64,000 nucleotides of DNA from Saprospiraceae bacterium (GCA_041392805.1 JAWKLJ010000001.1:1178001-1242000); one strand, 5' to 3'; shown: positions 1 through 8,340, numbered from the stretch's first letter. The notes: a model not told the origin generated them from the sequence alone. Made by a program: numbers and translations.

Positions 1-1
1 T

Positions 2-916
2 CTTAAATTATTACGGCCCCCATTGTGGAGTGGCTTTTTAATTTACGGCATTATACTCGTCCGCATTGCCCCTTGGCCACCGGGAGATATCAGTTGGGTA
101 AAAGCCATATTGGTGCTGGCGCCCCTCTTTTTTGTTCCCATGGGTTGGCGAATGACAACAGACGGCAATTGCTTTGGCTTTGCCCTTTTGGGAGGAGGCA
201 CGGCCATGGGTTTCGCTTTTATCCTACCAGCTGGTTATTTAGCAGGGCTCTTAGCGATGAGTTGGTTGGTGATGACCTTGGTCTTGGCCAGTAAAGTTTG
301 GTCGAGGTATAGGGTAGCAAGAAAAACAAGTTATGTCGCATGGAGTCACTTGGCCGCTTTTTTATACCTGCCCATTGGAGCAGCCTGGGCGGTGGCCGAC
401 CGGCTAGGAATTTACCCCTTGGGTTTTAGCCCTGCCATTGTTTTGCTGACGGCAGTCCATTTTCATTTTGCCGGCTTTCTATTGCCCTTGATCAGTGCTA
501 AGATTTTAAATCAAGGTCCGATTCGGCTACGTAGACTATTAGATGGTCTGGTGGCCCTTGGCGTTCCTTTGGTTGCCATGGGCATTACCATTACCCAATT
601 GAAGGGATCTATCCTATTTGAAACACTTTCGGCGAGCATTATGGCTCTTGGCGGATTAGGAATTGCCATATTACATATTTGGAGAAGCGGGAACCAGGAA
701 GAGCCGTTGATCCGCTGGTTTTGGCGCCTTGGAGGACTTTGTTTAGGTGCAGGGATGCTATTAGCCTTAGCTTATGGCTGGCGGGCTTTTTTTCCTATTT
801 CCTTTCTTAGTATTCCATGGATGTATGCCGTACATGGGACCTTGAATGCAGTAGGCGTTGGTGTTTTTTTGCTGACGGGTTGGCATTACGACGGGAAAGC
901 GGGTAGGATCTCCTAG
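2..916 (+). CDS. YndJ-like multi-spanning membrane protein (5' partial)
   Basis: The frame is open from base 2 and the first possible start in it is a TTG at 23. Codons before it (reading LKLLRPP) look like protein, so the true start probably lies upstream of the window and the gene is partial. The visible ~300 residues form about eight hydrophobic segments with few charges, so this is an integral inner-membrane protein. The spacing of segments and the C-terminal stretch with HGTLNAVG resemble the YndJ family of Bacillus and Bacteroidota, whose biochemical role is unknown. The downstream neighbour is convergent aspartate kinase, and 455 bases of non-coding repeat DNA separate them. Family assignment is from memory of the motif, hence only moderate confidence. 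Confidence 0.6.
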   Translation, partial: LKLLRPPLWSGFLIYGIILVRIAPWPPGDISWVKAILVLAPLFFVPMGWRMTTDGNCFGFALLGGGTAMGFAFILPAGYLAGLLAMSWLVMTLVLASKVWSRYRVARKTSYVAWSHLAAFLYLPIGAAWAVADRLGIYPLGFSPAIVLLTAVHFHFAGFLLPLISAKILNQGPIRLRRLLDGLVALGVPLVAMGITITQLKGSILFETLSASIMALGGLGIAILHIWRSGNQEEPLIRWFWRLGGLCLGAGMLLALAYGWRAFFPISFLSIPWMYAVHGTLNAVGVGVFLLTGWHYDGKAGRIS

Positions 917-1147
917 CGTCTCGACGTTAGGCGCAGGGAGTTACGCTTTTATGGTCTTGGATGATCGGTAGAATCCCGTAATCAATTCACTAATAAGTCA
1001 ACATTTGTAGAAGATAACCATTCTTCGATTTCTTGATCTACCATAAAAAAAGACCGGGGCCATCTCATCCGCCACCTTCCAAATAGGAAGATACCGATAA
1101 GAAAGCCCCGTTCAAATTCACCACGTAGAAAAGGGAGTTGCTTATCC

Positions 1148-1166
1148 CTCCTCAGAAAATGAGGAG
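1148..1166. terminator. Weak hairpin, possible terminator
   Basis: A 7-bp stem CTCCTCA/TGAGGAG encloses a GAAAA loop and is followed on the plus strand by TTCCTTTT. It lies 230 bases after the YndJ-like gene and could end its transcript. The T-run is interrupted and the stem short, so this is tentative. Bases 917-1147 show nothing else I can support. Confidence 0.2.
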
Positions 1167-1189
1167 TTCCTTTTCACTCCCATGTTTTT

Positions 1190-1372
1190 AGGAACGTTCA
1201 AACAATAACTTCGACTTTCTGGCTGCCTCTTTTGTGACCATGCTTCGCCAAAAATACTCGCCGTAGCTTTGGCTACGCCTGCGCCTGCCTTTGCCGGCAG
1301 GCAGGTTTTTTGGCTCGCCTAGCCACAAAATAGCCGATCCATAATTGTCGAACTTATTATTCGAACGTTCCT
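1190..1372. repeat. 183-bp imperfect inverted repeat (MITE-like hairpin)
   Basis: The left end carries GGAACGTTC (1191-1199) and the right end GAACGTTCC (1363-1371). The similarity continues inward for roughly 60-70 bases per arm: AACAATAACTTCGAC on the left matches the reverse complement of GTCGAACTTATTATT on the right, and TTTTGTGACC / CGCCAAAAA match right-arm counterparts. The centre holds a shorter GC-rich palindrome (CCTGCC...GGCAGG, about 1286-1305). The right end touches the aspartate kinase stop codon, so the element probably forms the 3' end of that transcript. No second copy occurs in this window. No transposase reading frame is present. Confidence 0.6.
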
Positions 1373-2706
1373 TAGCACATTTCAGCCGTTTGAGACACAA
1401 ACAGGTGTGTCTGTAGCTTCTGAAGCACTTGTTTTTTATAGTCTTGATGGACAAGAATAGATATATTATTATTGCTGCCACCGTAGGAAACCATGCGCAA
1501 TGGCACTTCTTCCAGGGCAGAAAAAATCTTCTTAGTAACGCCCACTTGCTGGTGTAGGCGATCCCCAACAATACAAATGATCGTTTGATCCAATTGATAT
1601 TCCACCTCACCGAAGGGTTCCAAGGCTCCAATGATAGCATCCAGATAGGTGAGGTTATCAATCGTAAGCGAAACCGCCACCTCTGAAGTCGTAATCATAT
1701 CAATCGGGGTTCGAAATTGTTCAAACACTTCAAATATCCGACGTAAAAAGCCATAAGCATTGAACATCCTACCGGAGCGAATTTTAATGGCCGCAATATT
1801 GTCCTTCGCTGCAATGGCGGCAATAGCTCTATTTGAAGACTGTGCGGAAATCAGGGTTCCAGGAGCTGAGGGGCTCATGGTATTCTTGAGTCGGATAGGA
1901 ACACCTGCTTTTTCGGCCGGGATCACGCAAGTAGGGTGAAGAATTTTGGCTCCAAAATAGGCCAACTCAGCCGCCTCCCGATAAGACACATTACGCAAAG
2001 GGAAAGTCCCTTCCACCACCCTGGGATCATTATTGTGAAGCCCATCTATATCCGTCCAAATCTGAACTTCCGTTGCAGGCAGCGCAGCTCCAAGCAGGGT
2101 GGCAGTATAATCACTACCACCCCGTTGCAGATTATCAATCTCACTATTTGCATTTAGGCAGATGTATCCTTGGGTAATGTAATAAGCTGCCGGAGCAGTT
2201 GTTTCCATCACCTGCTGCAATAAAAATTGGATTAGCGCTAGATCCGGTTCGTTATATTCATCAATTCGCATAAAATCGAGTGCTGGCAACATCTCGCTGC
2301 TAATGCCTTGGCTCTTTAATAAGATTAAGAATAATCCAGTGGAGAGCAATTCTCCCTGTGCCAACACTATTTTTTCCTGAACGGAAGTAAATTCTGTTGA
2401 AAAGCAAGCTTTAAGGGTTAGCAAAACCTCGTCCAATACCTTAAAGCCATCCTTGCGGTCTGCCTCAGATACCAATAATTCCTTAATAAATGCCGTATAC
2501 TCCGTTTTCAAGGCTTGCAGCCGTTCTGTCGCTTCTTCTCTATCTCCCCTCAATAAGCATCCTGCTAATGCAACAAGTTTATTAGTGGTACCGGAAACTG
2601 CTGACAGGACCACTATTTTGGGCTGGTTGTCATCAATCAATTCTGCCACTTCTCTCATTCGCTCGGGGCTCCCCACAGAGGTGCCTCCAAATTTAAATAC
2701 TTGCAT
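1372..2706 (-). CDS. lysC: Aspartate kinase
   Basis: ATP-dependent phosphorylation of L-aspartate, the first step to lysine/diaminopimelate, threonine and methionine. The 444-residue protein begins with the nucleotide-binding KFGGTSVG motif (residues 5-12) and has the amino-acid-kinase core to about residue 285, including RGGSDYTATLLGAAL and the WTDIDG segment. Two ACT domains follow (about 300-444), as in monofunctional feedback-regulated enzymes. There is no homoserine dehydrogenase fusion. A purine-rich AAAGGAG lies directly against the ATG. The gene is divergent from an ACT-like gene 135 bp away, which may share its promoter region. Assignment is secure; whether lysine or threonine is the feedback ligand cannot be read. 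Confidence 0.96.
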   Translation of the reverse strand: MQVFKFGGTSVGSPERMREVAELIDDNQPKIVVLSAVSGTTNKLVALAGCLLRGDREEATERLQALKTEYTAFIKELLVSEADRKDGFKVLDEVLLTLKACFSTEFTSVQEKIVLAQGELLSTGLFLILLKSQGISSEMLPALDFMRIDEYNEPDLALIQFLLQQVMETTAPAAYYITQGYICLNANSEIDNLQRGGSDYTATLLGAALPATEVQIWTDIDGLHNNDPRVVEGTFPLRNVSYREAAELAYFGAKILHPTCVIPAEKAGVPIRLKNTMSPSAPGTLISAQSSNRAIAAIAAKDNIAAIKIRSGRMFNAYGFLRRIFEVFEQFRTPIDMITTSEVAVSLTIDNLTYLDAIIGALEPFGEVEYQLDQTIICIVGDRLHQQVGVTKKIFSALEEVPLRMVSYGGSNNNISILVHQDYKKQVLQKLQTHLFVSQTAEMC

Positions 2707-2760
2707 CTCCTTTCAAAATGGTTTTAATTTTTTCAAAATCACGTCTATCATTTGACAACA

Positions 2761-2768
2761 CAAAATTA
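2761..2768 (-). promoter_or_regulatory. Bacteroidota -7 box of lysC
   Basis: On the minus strand the bases read TAATTTTG, fitting the Bacteroidota -7 consensus TAnnTTTG, 55 bases before the lysC ATG. No clear -33 TTTG was found at standard spacing, so this is a tentative promoter call. Confidence 0.4.
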
Positions 2769-2841
2769 AGACAGCTTTGCGAAAGAATAAATTTTTTATT
2801 AAAATTACACAATTATTCACAAAATGTTAAATATTTAACAA

Positions 2842-3504
2842 ATGATTAAAATTGCGAAAGCAGTAGAGCAATTGGTCCGCCAGTCGCCCTTTTTAACGGA
2901 GGCGATCAATGAAGGCCTCATCAACGTCTCTGCTTTGGCTCGGCGGCTACAGGCTGATGTAGCACAACAATTGGGGAAAAAAGTAAAACAAGGGGCGATC
3001 ATCATGGCTATTAATCGCCTACAGACCGGTGAATTAATGTTTATTGAAAAAAACCTGCGCCATTTTTTTAAAAACCTGAGTGACATTAGCGTGCGTTCCA
3101 ATTTATCAGACTATACCTTTCAAAACTCCGAAACCATCCTGCAAAAACAAGCTCGGTTGCTGGATAGGATCAGCAAAAATCACCCTAATGCCTTTTATAG
3201 TTTCTCCCAAGGAGTAGCAGAGACCACGATTATTATTACCAATACCCTGGATGAGCAAGTGGATTTACTATTTGAAGGGGAAAAACAGCTCGATAAAGAG
3301 AGTCAATTATCTTCCATCACTCTTATGCTTCCTACCGAAAACAGGAATCTTTATGGTATTTATTATTATATCTTAAAAGAACTGGCCTGGCAGGGGATCA
3401 ACTTGGTAGAATTGGTTTCTACCTCAAATGAATTCACGCTTATTGTAAGTGATGAAGATTTGGATCATGCTTTTTCGGTAATCATGGGATTAAGGAAAAA
3501 CTAG
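2842..3504 (+). CDS. ACT-domain-like protein divergent from aspartate kinase
   Basis: A 220-residue soluble protein without signal peptide. The N-terminal third (about 15-65: NVSALARRLQADVAQQLGKK) has the look of a small helical DNA-binding or helix-bundle domain. The C-terminal part (about 150-220) reads as an ACT fold: a strand LYGIYYYILKELAWQGINLVEL followed by FTLIVSDEDLDHAFSVI, the strand-helix-strand typical of ACT regulatory modules. ACT domains bind amino acids, and the gene sits head-to-head with aspartate kinase, so a role in sensing an aspartate-family amino acid is a reasonable inference. I do not recognise a named family. It could be a free-standing regulatory subunit or a transcription factor. 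Confidence 0.7.
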   Translation: MIKIAKAVEQLVRQSPFLTEAINEGLINVSALARRLQADVAQQLGKKVKQGAIIMAINRLQTGELMFIEKNLRHFFKNLSDISVRSNLSDYTFQNSETILQKQARLLDRISKNHPNAFYSFSQGVAETTIIITNTLDEQVDLLFEGEKQLDKESQLSSITLMLPTENRNLYGIYYYILKELAWQGINLVELVSTSNEFTLIVSDEDLDHAFSVIMGLRKN

Positions 3505-3842
3505 ATAGAGGGGGGGGAGTGTGGGAGTGTGGGAATTGCTGGTCAAAAGTTGTTTTTGGGATGTTTTAAAAAAAAATAAAAAAAAAGTCAGAAAAAGTTG
3601 TGGAATTTTTGTGGTTTTGCCGTCTATAGGTATAGGGGCGGCGGGGGCGGCATAGACTTTCCAAGTTTTAAAAACTTGGAAAGTCTGCGGCGGCAGCGGC
3701 GGCGGCAGCGGCGCCGAGGCGAAGCAGGGAGCCGGAGGAGCGGCAGTAGAGCAAGGCGGCAGCAGCCAGGCACCCCCAAGCCCGGATTTCGCCGGAGAAC
3801 AAAGGCCTCTTAGCAGCACCACCTTAGATCAGCAAACTGCCC
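3505..3842. repeat. GC-rich low-complexity intergenic region with a 16-bp perfect palindrome
   Basis: This non-coding stretch separates two genes whose 3' ends face each other. AGACTTTCCAAGTTTT (3654-3669) and its exact reverse complement (3671-3686) flank a single base, giving a 16-bp perfect stem. It is bracketed by GGCGGC/GCGGCA trinucleotide-rich DNA. Short open frames on both strands here are compositional artefacts. The palindrome probably terminates transcripts from both sides or is a dispersed genomic repeat. Confidence 0.75.
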
Positions 3843-4619
3843 CTAATGGCTTGCGTTCACCAGCTCTGCCGCCAGGCGAATACCATTCAAGGTAAGGACT
3901 GGATCGATCAGTACAAAATCGGGTTTGAGCGGCTCGAGGATGGCAGAGAGGCCCCCCGTCGCTACTGCCACATATTGAGGACCGAGCTCTTTTCTGATTT
4001 CGCTAAGCATGTGCCGGACAAGGCCAATGTATCCAACTAAAATGCCATTCTGGATAGCTTGAACGGTGCTTTGGCCGACAATGGAGTTAGGCAATTCTAA
4101 AGGCACCTCGGGTAATTGGGCCGTTTTATTAAATAAGGCACTAATGGCTGTTTTCAGGCCTGGAGCGATATTGACGCCACGAATATGTCCAGTTTTGTCA
4201 ATAATCGTAAAGGTCAAGGCGGTGCCGAAATCTACAACAATAGTGTCTTTTTTTAAATTCAAATAGGCAGCTAAGGCATTGGCAACCAAATCGGTGCCTA
4301 TTTCATCGGGGCGATCTATTTTCAAGGGAAGGTAAGGATAAATCTTGGGACCCATGACAATGGGGGGCTTGCCCGATAATGCCTCTAATACTCCCTCCAT
4401 TCCCGCCGTGAGATCTGGCACTACGCTACTAATAACAACTGCTTCTAAGCGGACTGGATCTATATCTGCATCTAAAAAATGTAGACTCAATTGTTTATGG
4501 TAAAATAAGACTGCCTCTCTATCCGTAAGCGTTGGAAAGCGCCAAATATGGGGCCAACTTCCACCTTCTGCACCGCCGACGACTACATTGGAATTACCTA
4601 TATCAACCGCTAAAATCAT
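3843..4619 (-). CDS. coaX: Type III pantothenate kinase
   Basis: Phosphorylates pantothenate, the first step of coenzyme A synthesis. The 258-residue length is typical of CoaX. The N-terminal ASKHA phosphate-binding motif DIGNSNVVVG (residues 5-14) is intact, the RPDEIGTDLVANALAA block (about 98-113) matches the family, and VVDFGTALTFTIID (about 128-141) is the second nucleotide-binding segment. The ATG lies 6 bases after the stop of the VOC gene, so the two are probably cotranscribed, with coaX second. Type III kinases are not inhibited by CoA and usually need a monovalent cation; that is family knowledge. Confidence 0.95.
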   Translation of the reverse strand: MILAVDIGNSNVVVGGAEGGSWPHIWRFPTLTDREAVLFYHKQLSLHFLDADIDPVRLEAVVISSVVPDLTAGMEGVLEALSGKPPIVMGPKIYPYLPLKIDRPDEIGTDLVANALAAYLNLKKDTIVVDFGTALTFTIIDKTGHIRGVNIAPGLKTAISALFNKTAQLPEVPLELPNSIVGQSTVQAIQNGILVGYIGLVRHMLSEIRKELGPQYVAVATGGLSAILEPLKPDFVLIDPVLTLNGIRLAAELVNASH

Positions 4620-4625
4620 ATTAAG

Positions 4626-5054
4626 CTACTTTGCAAATAACTGCCCCATATCTTTAAAGGCTTTAAATTCCAAGGCATTTCCGGCAGGGTCAAGGAAAAA
4701 CATCGTGGCTTGTTCTCCTACCTGTCCTTTAAACCGAATATAGGGCTCTATCACAAAAGGCATACCATGTGCCTTCATACGTTCAGCCAAATCCTCCCAT
4801 TGATCCCAATCCAATACCACGCCAAAGTGAGGGACAGGTACATCATGGCCATCTACCGGATTGGAATGCAAGCCTTCTTCTACTGCTGCTTTGGGTTTAT
4901 AGTGCACCACAAATTGGTGCCCATAAAAATTGAAATCGATCCAATGATCGGATGAACGTCCTTCTTCGCAGCCTAAAACCTGGCCATAAAAGTGCCTTGC
5001 TTGATCCAGGTTATCCACAGGTACAGCAAGGTGGAATGGGTTTATCTTTTGCAT
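4626..5054 (-). CDS. VOC-family (glyoxalase/dioxygenase-fold) protein
   Basis: A 142-residue protein with two beta-alpha-beta-beta-beta repeats of the vicinal oxygen chelate fold. FHLAVPVDNLDQARHFYGQVLGC (about 7-29) is the first module with a metal-type His at residue 8. HFGVVLDWDQW begins the second module, and the terminal FFLDPAGNALEFKAF carries the usual metal-ligand Glu. Related single-domain VOC proteins act as glyoxalases, dioxygenases or antibiotic-binding proteins, and the substrate cannot be inferred. It is cotranscribed with coaX with a 6-bp gap. Confidence 0.85.
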   Translation of the reverse strand: MQKINPFHLAVPVDNLDQARHFYGQVLGCEEGRSSDHWIDFNFYGHQFVVHYKPKAAVEEGLHSNPVDGHDVPVPHFGVVLDWDQWEDLAERMKAHGMPFVIEPYIRFKGQVGEQATMFFLDPAGNALEFKAFKDMGQLFAK

Positions 5055-5154
5055 GTCTTTAATGCTGGTTTGAATGATAAAGGCACAAAATAATTATTAA
5101 TTCTTTCCATTTCCAATAGGTACTATTTTTTTTGGTTCCCTGAGCAGTTGGTTT

Positions 5155-5823
5155 TTAAACCGAAGAGGCTCCATTTTCAGGATAAGTCTTAATGGCGGGT
5201 TTGCCCATGGTTTTACCAACTTCCTGGTACAAGGACCTTCCTTTCGGGGTAAGAAAAGGCTGTATAGAACTGACTATCAAGGTGGTATAAAAGTGAATTA
5301 TCTCTTCTTCCTGGCCGTCAAAATGAACTTGAGCATCTGAAATCCAAGCATCCGACAGGATGATCATGCGTAGAATATATTTATCATACATACCTTCCTC
5401 CCACTCTGGTTCGAAAAGCCCTGAGGCAACCATCTCATTTATGGCGGCTTTAATTTGCCATTGACGCAGATGCATTAATTGTCGAAAATGATCTCTAATT
5501 GTCACTATTCTTCGGGTAATGGCCACAAAATCTAATAGTAGGAACCTGTATTTCCACATCAAACGACAATTATAGGCTGTCGCATCATATAACCATTTCA
5601 TATCCGGACTCCGGCCCTGAAGAGCTTCAATACTAGCACCCAGCACTTCTACCAATTGTAAATATAAAGCATAGATAATGGCATCTGTATTTTTAAAATG
5701 GTAAGCAAGGTTTCCAGCACTTATGCCTGTTTCCCCAGCGATGCTACGAATGGTTACTTGCTCTATTCCCTTATCATTAAACTGCTGTAACGCCACTAGC
5801 AAAATTCGGTCTTTTGTCTTCAT
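5155..5823 (-). CDS. TetR-family transcriptional regulator
   Basis: The 222-residue protein has the canonical N-terminal TetR helix-turn-helix: ILLVALQQFNDKGIEQVTIRSIAGETGISAGNLAYHFKN lies in residues 7-46, with the recognition helix around SAGNLAYHFKN. The rest is an all-helical ligand domain of unknown specificity. The gene is divergent from a small membrane-protein gene, and the 92-bp gap holds three copies of the heptamer TGTACTA/TAGTACA. This suggests it represses itself and the divergent genes. The ligand is unknown. Confidence 0.93.
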   Translation of the reverse strand: MKTKDRILLVALQQFNDKGIEQVTIRSIAGETGISAGNLAYHFKNTDAIIYALYLQLVEVLGASIEALQGRSPDMKWLYDATAYNCRLMWKYRFLLLDFVAITRRIVTIRDHFRQLMHLRQWQIKAAINEMVASGLFEPEWEEGMYDKYILRMIILSDAWISDAQVHFDGQEEEIIHFYTTLIVSSIQPFLTPKGRSLYQEVGKTMGKPAIKTYPENGASSV

Positions 5824-5860
5824 AATCTATTTATTTGTCGAAGAACAAACTTAGAACACT

Positions 5861-5895
5861 TGTACTATTTGTTCAAATATAGTACATTTGTACTA
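5861..5895. promoter_or_regulatory. Probable TetR operator, three inverted half-sites
   Basis: TGTACTA at 5861-5867, TAGTACA at 5880-5886 and TGTACTA at 5889-5895. The second and third form a perfect 7-bp-arm palindrome with a 2-bp centre. The first and second form a wider inverted pair (TGTACTATTTG against CAAATATAGTACA). The cluster lies between the TetR start (5823) and the divergent ATG (5916), where an autoregulated operator is expected. Confidence 0.7.
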
Positions 5896-5915
5896 ATTCT
5901 CCATATTTAAAGAAT

Positions 5916-6155
5916 TTGAACATGAAGATCAGGTCAGATGAAATCAAGCCCAAGGCAAAAAATGGTAATAAGGTATTGGATTGGACGGGAAGAAATTATC
6001 ATGCTTTTAAAGATTATGTAGCGATAAGTGAAGGGGATTCAAAAGGCATGGTCATATTCAAAGGAGTGCTCAGTCTTTTGGGAATGGCCTTTATGGTGAT
6101 CTTATCTCCCTTTTTAGTTATTGGCCTCCTTATTGCTTTTGCCGCTGTTTTTTAG
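5916..6155 (+). CDS. Small membrane protein, possible TetR target
   Basis: A 79-residue protein of unknown function. A polar N-terminal half rich in Lys/Asp is followed by one or two hydrophobic segments (about residues 46-79: GVLSLLGMAFMVILSPFLVIG). No signal-peptide cleavage site is evident. It starts 20 bases after the putative operator, so control by the divergent TetR protein is likely. The next gene begins 7 bases after its stop, suggesting a two-gene operon. Confidence 0.7.
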   Translation: MNMKIRSDEIKPKAKNGNKVLDWTGRNYHAFKDYVAISEGDSKGMVIFKGVLSLLGMAFMVILSPFLVIGLLIAFAAVF

Positions 6156-6162
6156 TTACGCT

Positions 6163-6555
6163 ATGGCAACGATAAATCGACCTTTATTCCGCTGCTTGCT
6201 TTTGGTTTTCTTATTGCACCAAATCGGCCAAAAGCTCATTGGCCTCCAAGTTCCGCTACTTGACCAATACCTCGATACTTTTTTAATGGCTCCCTTATTA
6301 TTGACGGGATTGTTGGCTGAATGGCGGGATTTGTATCAACTAGGAAAGGACTATGTTTTTTCAGCATTCGAAGTGACTTTGATTAGTTTGTTCTTTTGTT
6401 TTGTCTCTGAGGTACTTTTCCCATTTTTTTCTGATAGTTTTACCGCGGATTTTTTCGATGTAGTGGCCATCCTTTCAGGGGGACTATTCTTCCACTTTTT
6501 TTTAAACAGGCCTGGCGCTAAAAGCCAAGTTTCATTTATCAAGCCATTCTTTTAA
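6163..6555 (+). CDS. Small integral membrane protein
   Basis: The ATG at 6163 is preferred over an upstream TTG at 6121 that would overlap the previous gene. The 130-residue product has four hydrophobic segments, with a central LLHQIGQKLIGLQVPLLDQY and SEVLFPFFSDSFTADFFDVV. Similar short proteins in Cytophagia and Saprospiria are sometimes labelled magnesium-citrate transporter in databases; that label is from memory and not supported by any motif I can see. The 3' end overlaps the convergent response regulator by 24 bases. Confidence 0.65.
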   Translation: MATINRPLFRCLLLVFLLHQIGQKLIGLQVPLLDQYLDTFLMAPLLLTGLLAEWRDLYQLGKDYVFSAFEVTLISLFFCFVSEVLFPFFSDSFTADFFDVVAILSGGLFFHFFLNRPGAKSQVSFIKPFF

Positions 6556-7293
6556 TCCAATCGCTTTTTGGTTACTAATAATAATGCCATTGAGGAATGT
6601 CGGTTTGAGTTCCAGCTTTAATCGGCCTTTGGAAAAAGAGGTCAATTTAACGATGGATTCCATCTGTATAATCAGGTTGCGAGAAACCCTAAAGAAGAAA
6701 TTTGGATCTAATATTTCTTCTAACCTATGAAGGGGAAAAGCAACAGGGAAACTATTATTTCCAAAAGTTTTCAATAGCACCAGGTTCCCTTCTGCCACAA
6801 AATAGGCAATATCTTTCGCCTCTATCGCTTGAAGTACTTTCCCACTTTTCACCAGAAACCGGGATTTGTAAGCTGGCTCATTTAACTTTAATTGACTAAA
6901 AATCTGTTGGTAATCAATGTACCCGGAAGCTGGGGTACGCCATAGGGCAAATTTTTCCATAGCCCTTGTCAGGTCCTTCAGGTTGACCGGTTTTAACAAA
7001 TAATCAATACTGTTTACCCGAAAGGCTTGAATAGCATATTCATCAAATGCAGTAGTGAAAATGGTTGGTTTATGGATCTTTATTTTTTCGAAAATCTCAA
7101 AACTCAATCCGTCTGATAATTTTATATCCATAAAAATCAGGTCAACCAGTGCTATATTTTTTGCTAGCCAACTGACTGCCTGATTAACACTTCTGATTAC
7201 TTCGAGCAGCTCAATGTTAGGATCATAGGCTGCAATAATCCGTTGGAGCGTATTTGCCGCAACTATTTCATCTTCAATGATTACCACTTTCAT
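6532..7293 (-). CDS. LytTR-family response regulator
   Basis: The 253-residue protein has a receiver domain (1-125) with acidic residues in IIEDE, the phospho-acceptor Asp56 in IFMDIKLSDG, and the conserved Lys in DYLLKPVN. It is followed by a LytTR DNA-binding domain (about 150-253) containing FFRVSRNLIIQMESIVKL. The start overlaps the end of the sensor kinase gene by 20 bases, indicating translational coupling. LytTR regulators usually bind direct repeats upstream of membrane or cell-surface genes; no target is identifiable here. Confidence 0.94.
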   Translation of the reverse strand: MKVVIIEDEIVAANTLQRIIAAYDPNIELLEVIRSVNQAVSWLAKNIALVDLIFMDIKLSDGLSFEIFEKIKIHKPTIFTTAFDEYAIQAFRVNSIDYLLKPVNLKDLTRAMEKFALWRTPASGYIDYQQIFSQLKLNEPAYKSRFLVKSGKVLQAIEAKDIAYFVAEGNLVLLKTFGNNSFPVAFPLHRLEEILDPNFFFRVSRNLIIQMESIVKLTSFSKGRLKLELKPTFLNGIIISNQKAIGLKEWLDK

Positions 7294-8335
7294 AACTTGA
7301 ATTTTCCAGTCTAAGCAGAGGCAAACTAACGAAAAAAAGCTTATCTGTTTGGGTTATTTCAACGGCTTCATCGGACAGCAATTCGTATCTGGTACAGATG
7401 TTTTCCAGTCCAATTCCAATTGAAGTCATTCTGGGTTTTTCCAGGGGAAAAAAAGCATTAGAAAATTCAATGCGCCCACCATTTCTCTTCAACCAGATTT
7501 TGAGTGGATGGGTCTGGTTAAAGTGGTTGTGTTTGACAGCATTTTCCAGTAAAGTTTGAAGGGTAAGGGGTGGGATAAAAAAATGTTCCTCTTCCAAAAA
7601 AAAAAGTTCATCAACTATTTGTATGTCTTCGGCAAAACGAATTTTGAGCAAAAAGAGATAATCCTGAAAGGCTTTCAATTCCTCTCTTATAGCCACCACC
7701 TCTTCTTGATTTTGAAGCATATTCCGATAAAGGGTTGATAATTTCAATAGGTATTCACCTGCTAGTTTGGCGTCTTCTTCAATCAGTCCATATAAGGTAT
7801 TGAAATTATTGAACAAAAAATGGGGAGAAATTTGATGTTTTAAGGAAGACAATACAGCTTGCACTTTTTCCTTTTCCAATTGCTCCACTCTAAGAGATTC
7901 CTCCTGCCATTTTTGTATTAATACCAAAATTTGATTGATCGCATTGGCCGGCAAAACCAAAAAGAATACCTGAAGGGAAACCGTTAACAAATAAATAGGA
8001 TGAAGTGTATCATTGGCGCCTTGAGCTATTTGGTACAATTTGAACGGAATATAAAAAAGAAAAATCAAGCCTTCTGCTGCTAAAAAACTGAGGATAAAAG
8101 GTAAAAAAAAGCGAATCCAAATACCTTTAGTCTGTGGGTTTCTCTGGAAAAGATATTGTCCAATCCAGCGATTCATTTCGAATATGGCATATACCAATAC
8201 CGTAGCCACGATCATGACATTAAGGTTAAAACTCATCTTTTTGAAGGCGTGCAGAAAATATATAAGTGTTCCCATACTCGCGGTAATCAGTATAGGGACC
8301 ATGGCTCGGATCCAAAAGATGAGTGTTCGATCCAT
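7274..8335 (-). CDS. LytS/YehU-type sensor histidine kinase
   Basis: The 353-residue protein has four transmembrane segments within residues 1-140, then a coiled linker and a His_kinase-family domain. The phospho-acceptor is His172 in QISPHFLFNN, and the ATPase part contains PPLTLQTLLENAVKHN and the GIGLENICTRY glycine box. There is no periplasmic sensor domain, so the signal is probably perceived within or at the membrane. It lies 5 bp after the esterase-like gene and overlaps the response regulator by 20 bp, forming a three-gene operon. Confidence 0.93.
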   Translation of the reverse strand: MDRTLIFWIRAMVPILITASMGTLIYFLHAFKKMSFNLNVMIVATVLVYAIFEMNRWIGQYLFQRNPQTKGIWIRFFLPFILSFLAAEGLIFLFYIPFKLYQIAQGANDTLHPIYLLTVSLQVFFLVLPANAINQILVLIQKWQEESLRVEQLEKEKVQAVLSSLKHQISPHFLFNNFNTLYGLIEEDAKLAGEYLLKLSTLYRNMLQNQEEVVAIREELKAFQDYLFLLKIRFAEDIQIVDELFFLEEEHFFIPPLTLQTLLENAVKHNHFNQTHPLKIWLKRNGGRIEFSNAFFPLEKPRMTSIGIGLENICTRYELLSDEAVEITQTDKLFFVSLPLLRLENSSYESGNH

Positions 8336-8340
8336 CAGCG

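Noticed and set aside
1188..1661. 157-aa open frame on the minus strand
   Set aside because: It overlaps lysC out of frame and runs into the inverted repeat; composition is not protein-like.
3490..3822. Open frames on both strands in GC-rich DNA (also 3598-3813)
   Set aside because: Low-complexity Pro/Ala or Arg/Gly translations from trinucleotide repeats; no start signals.
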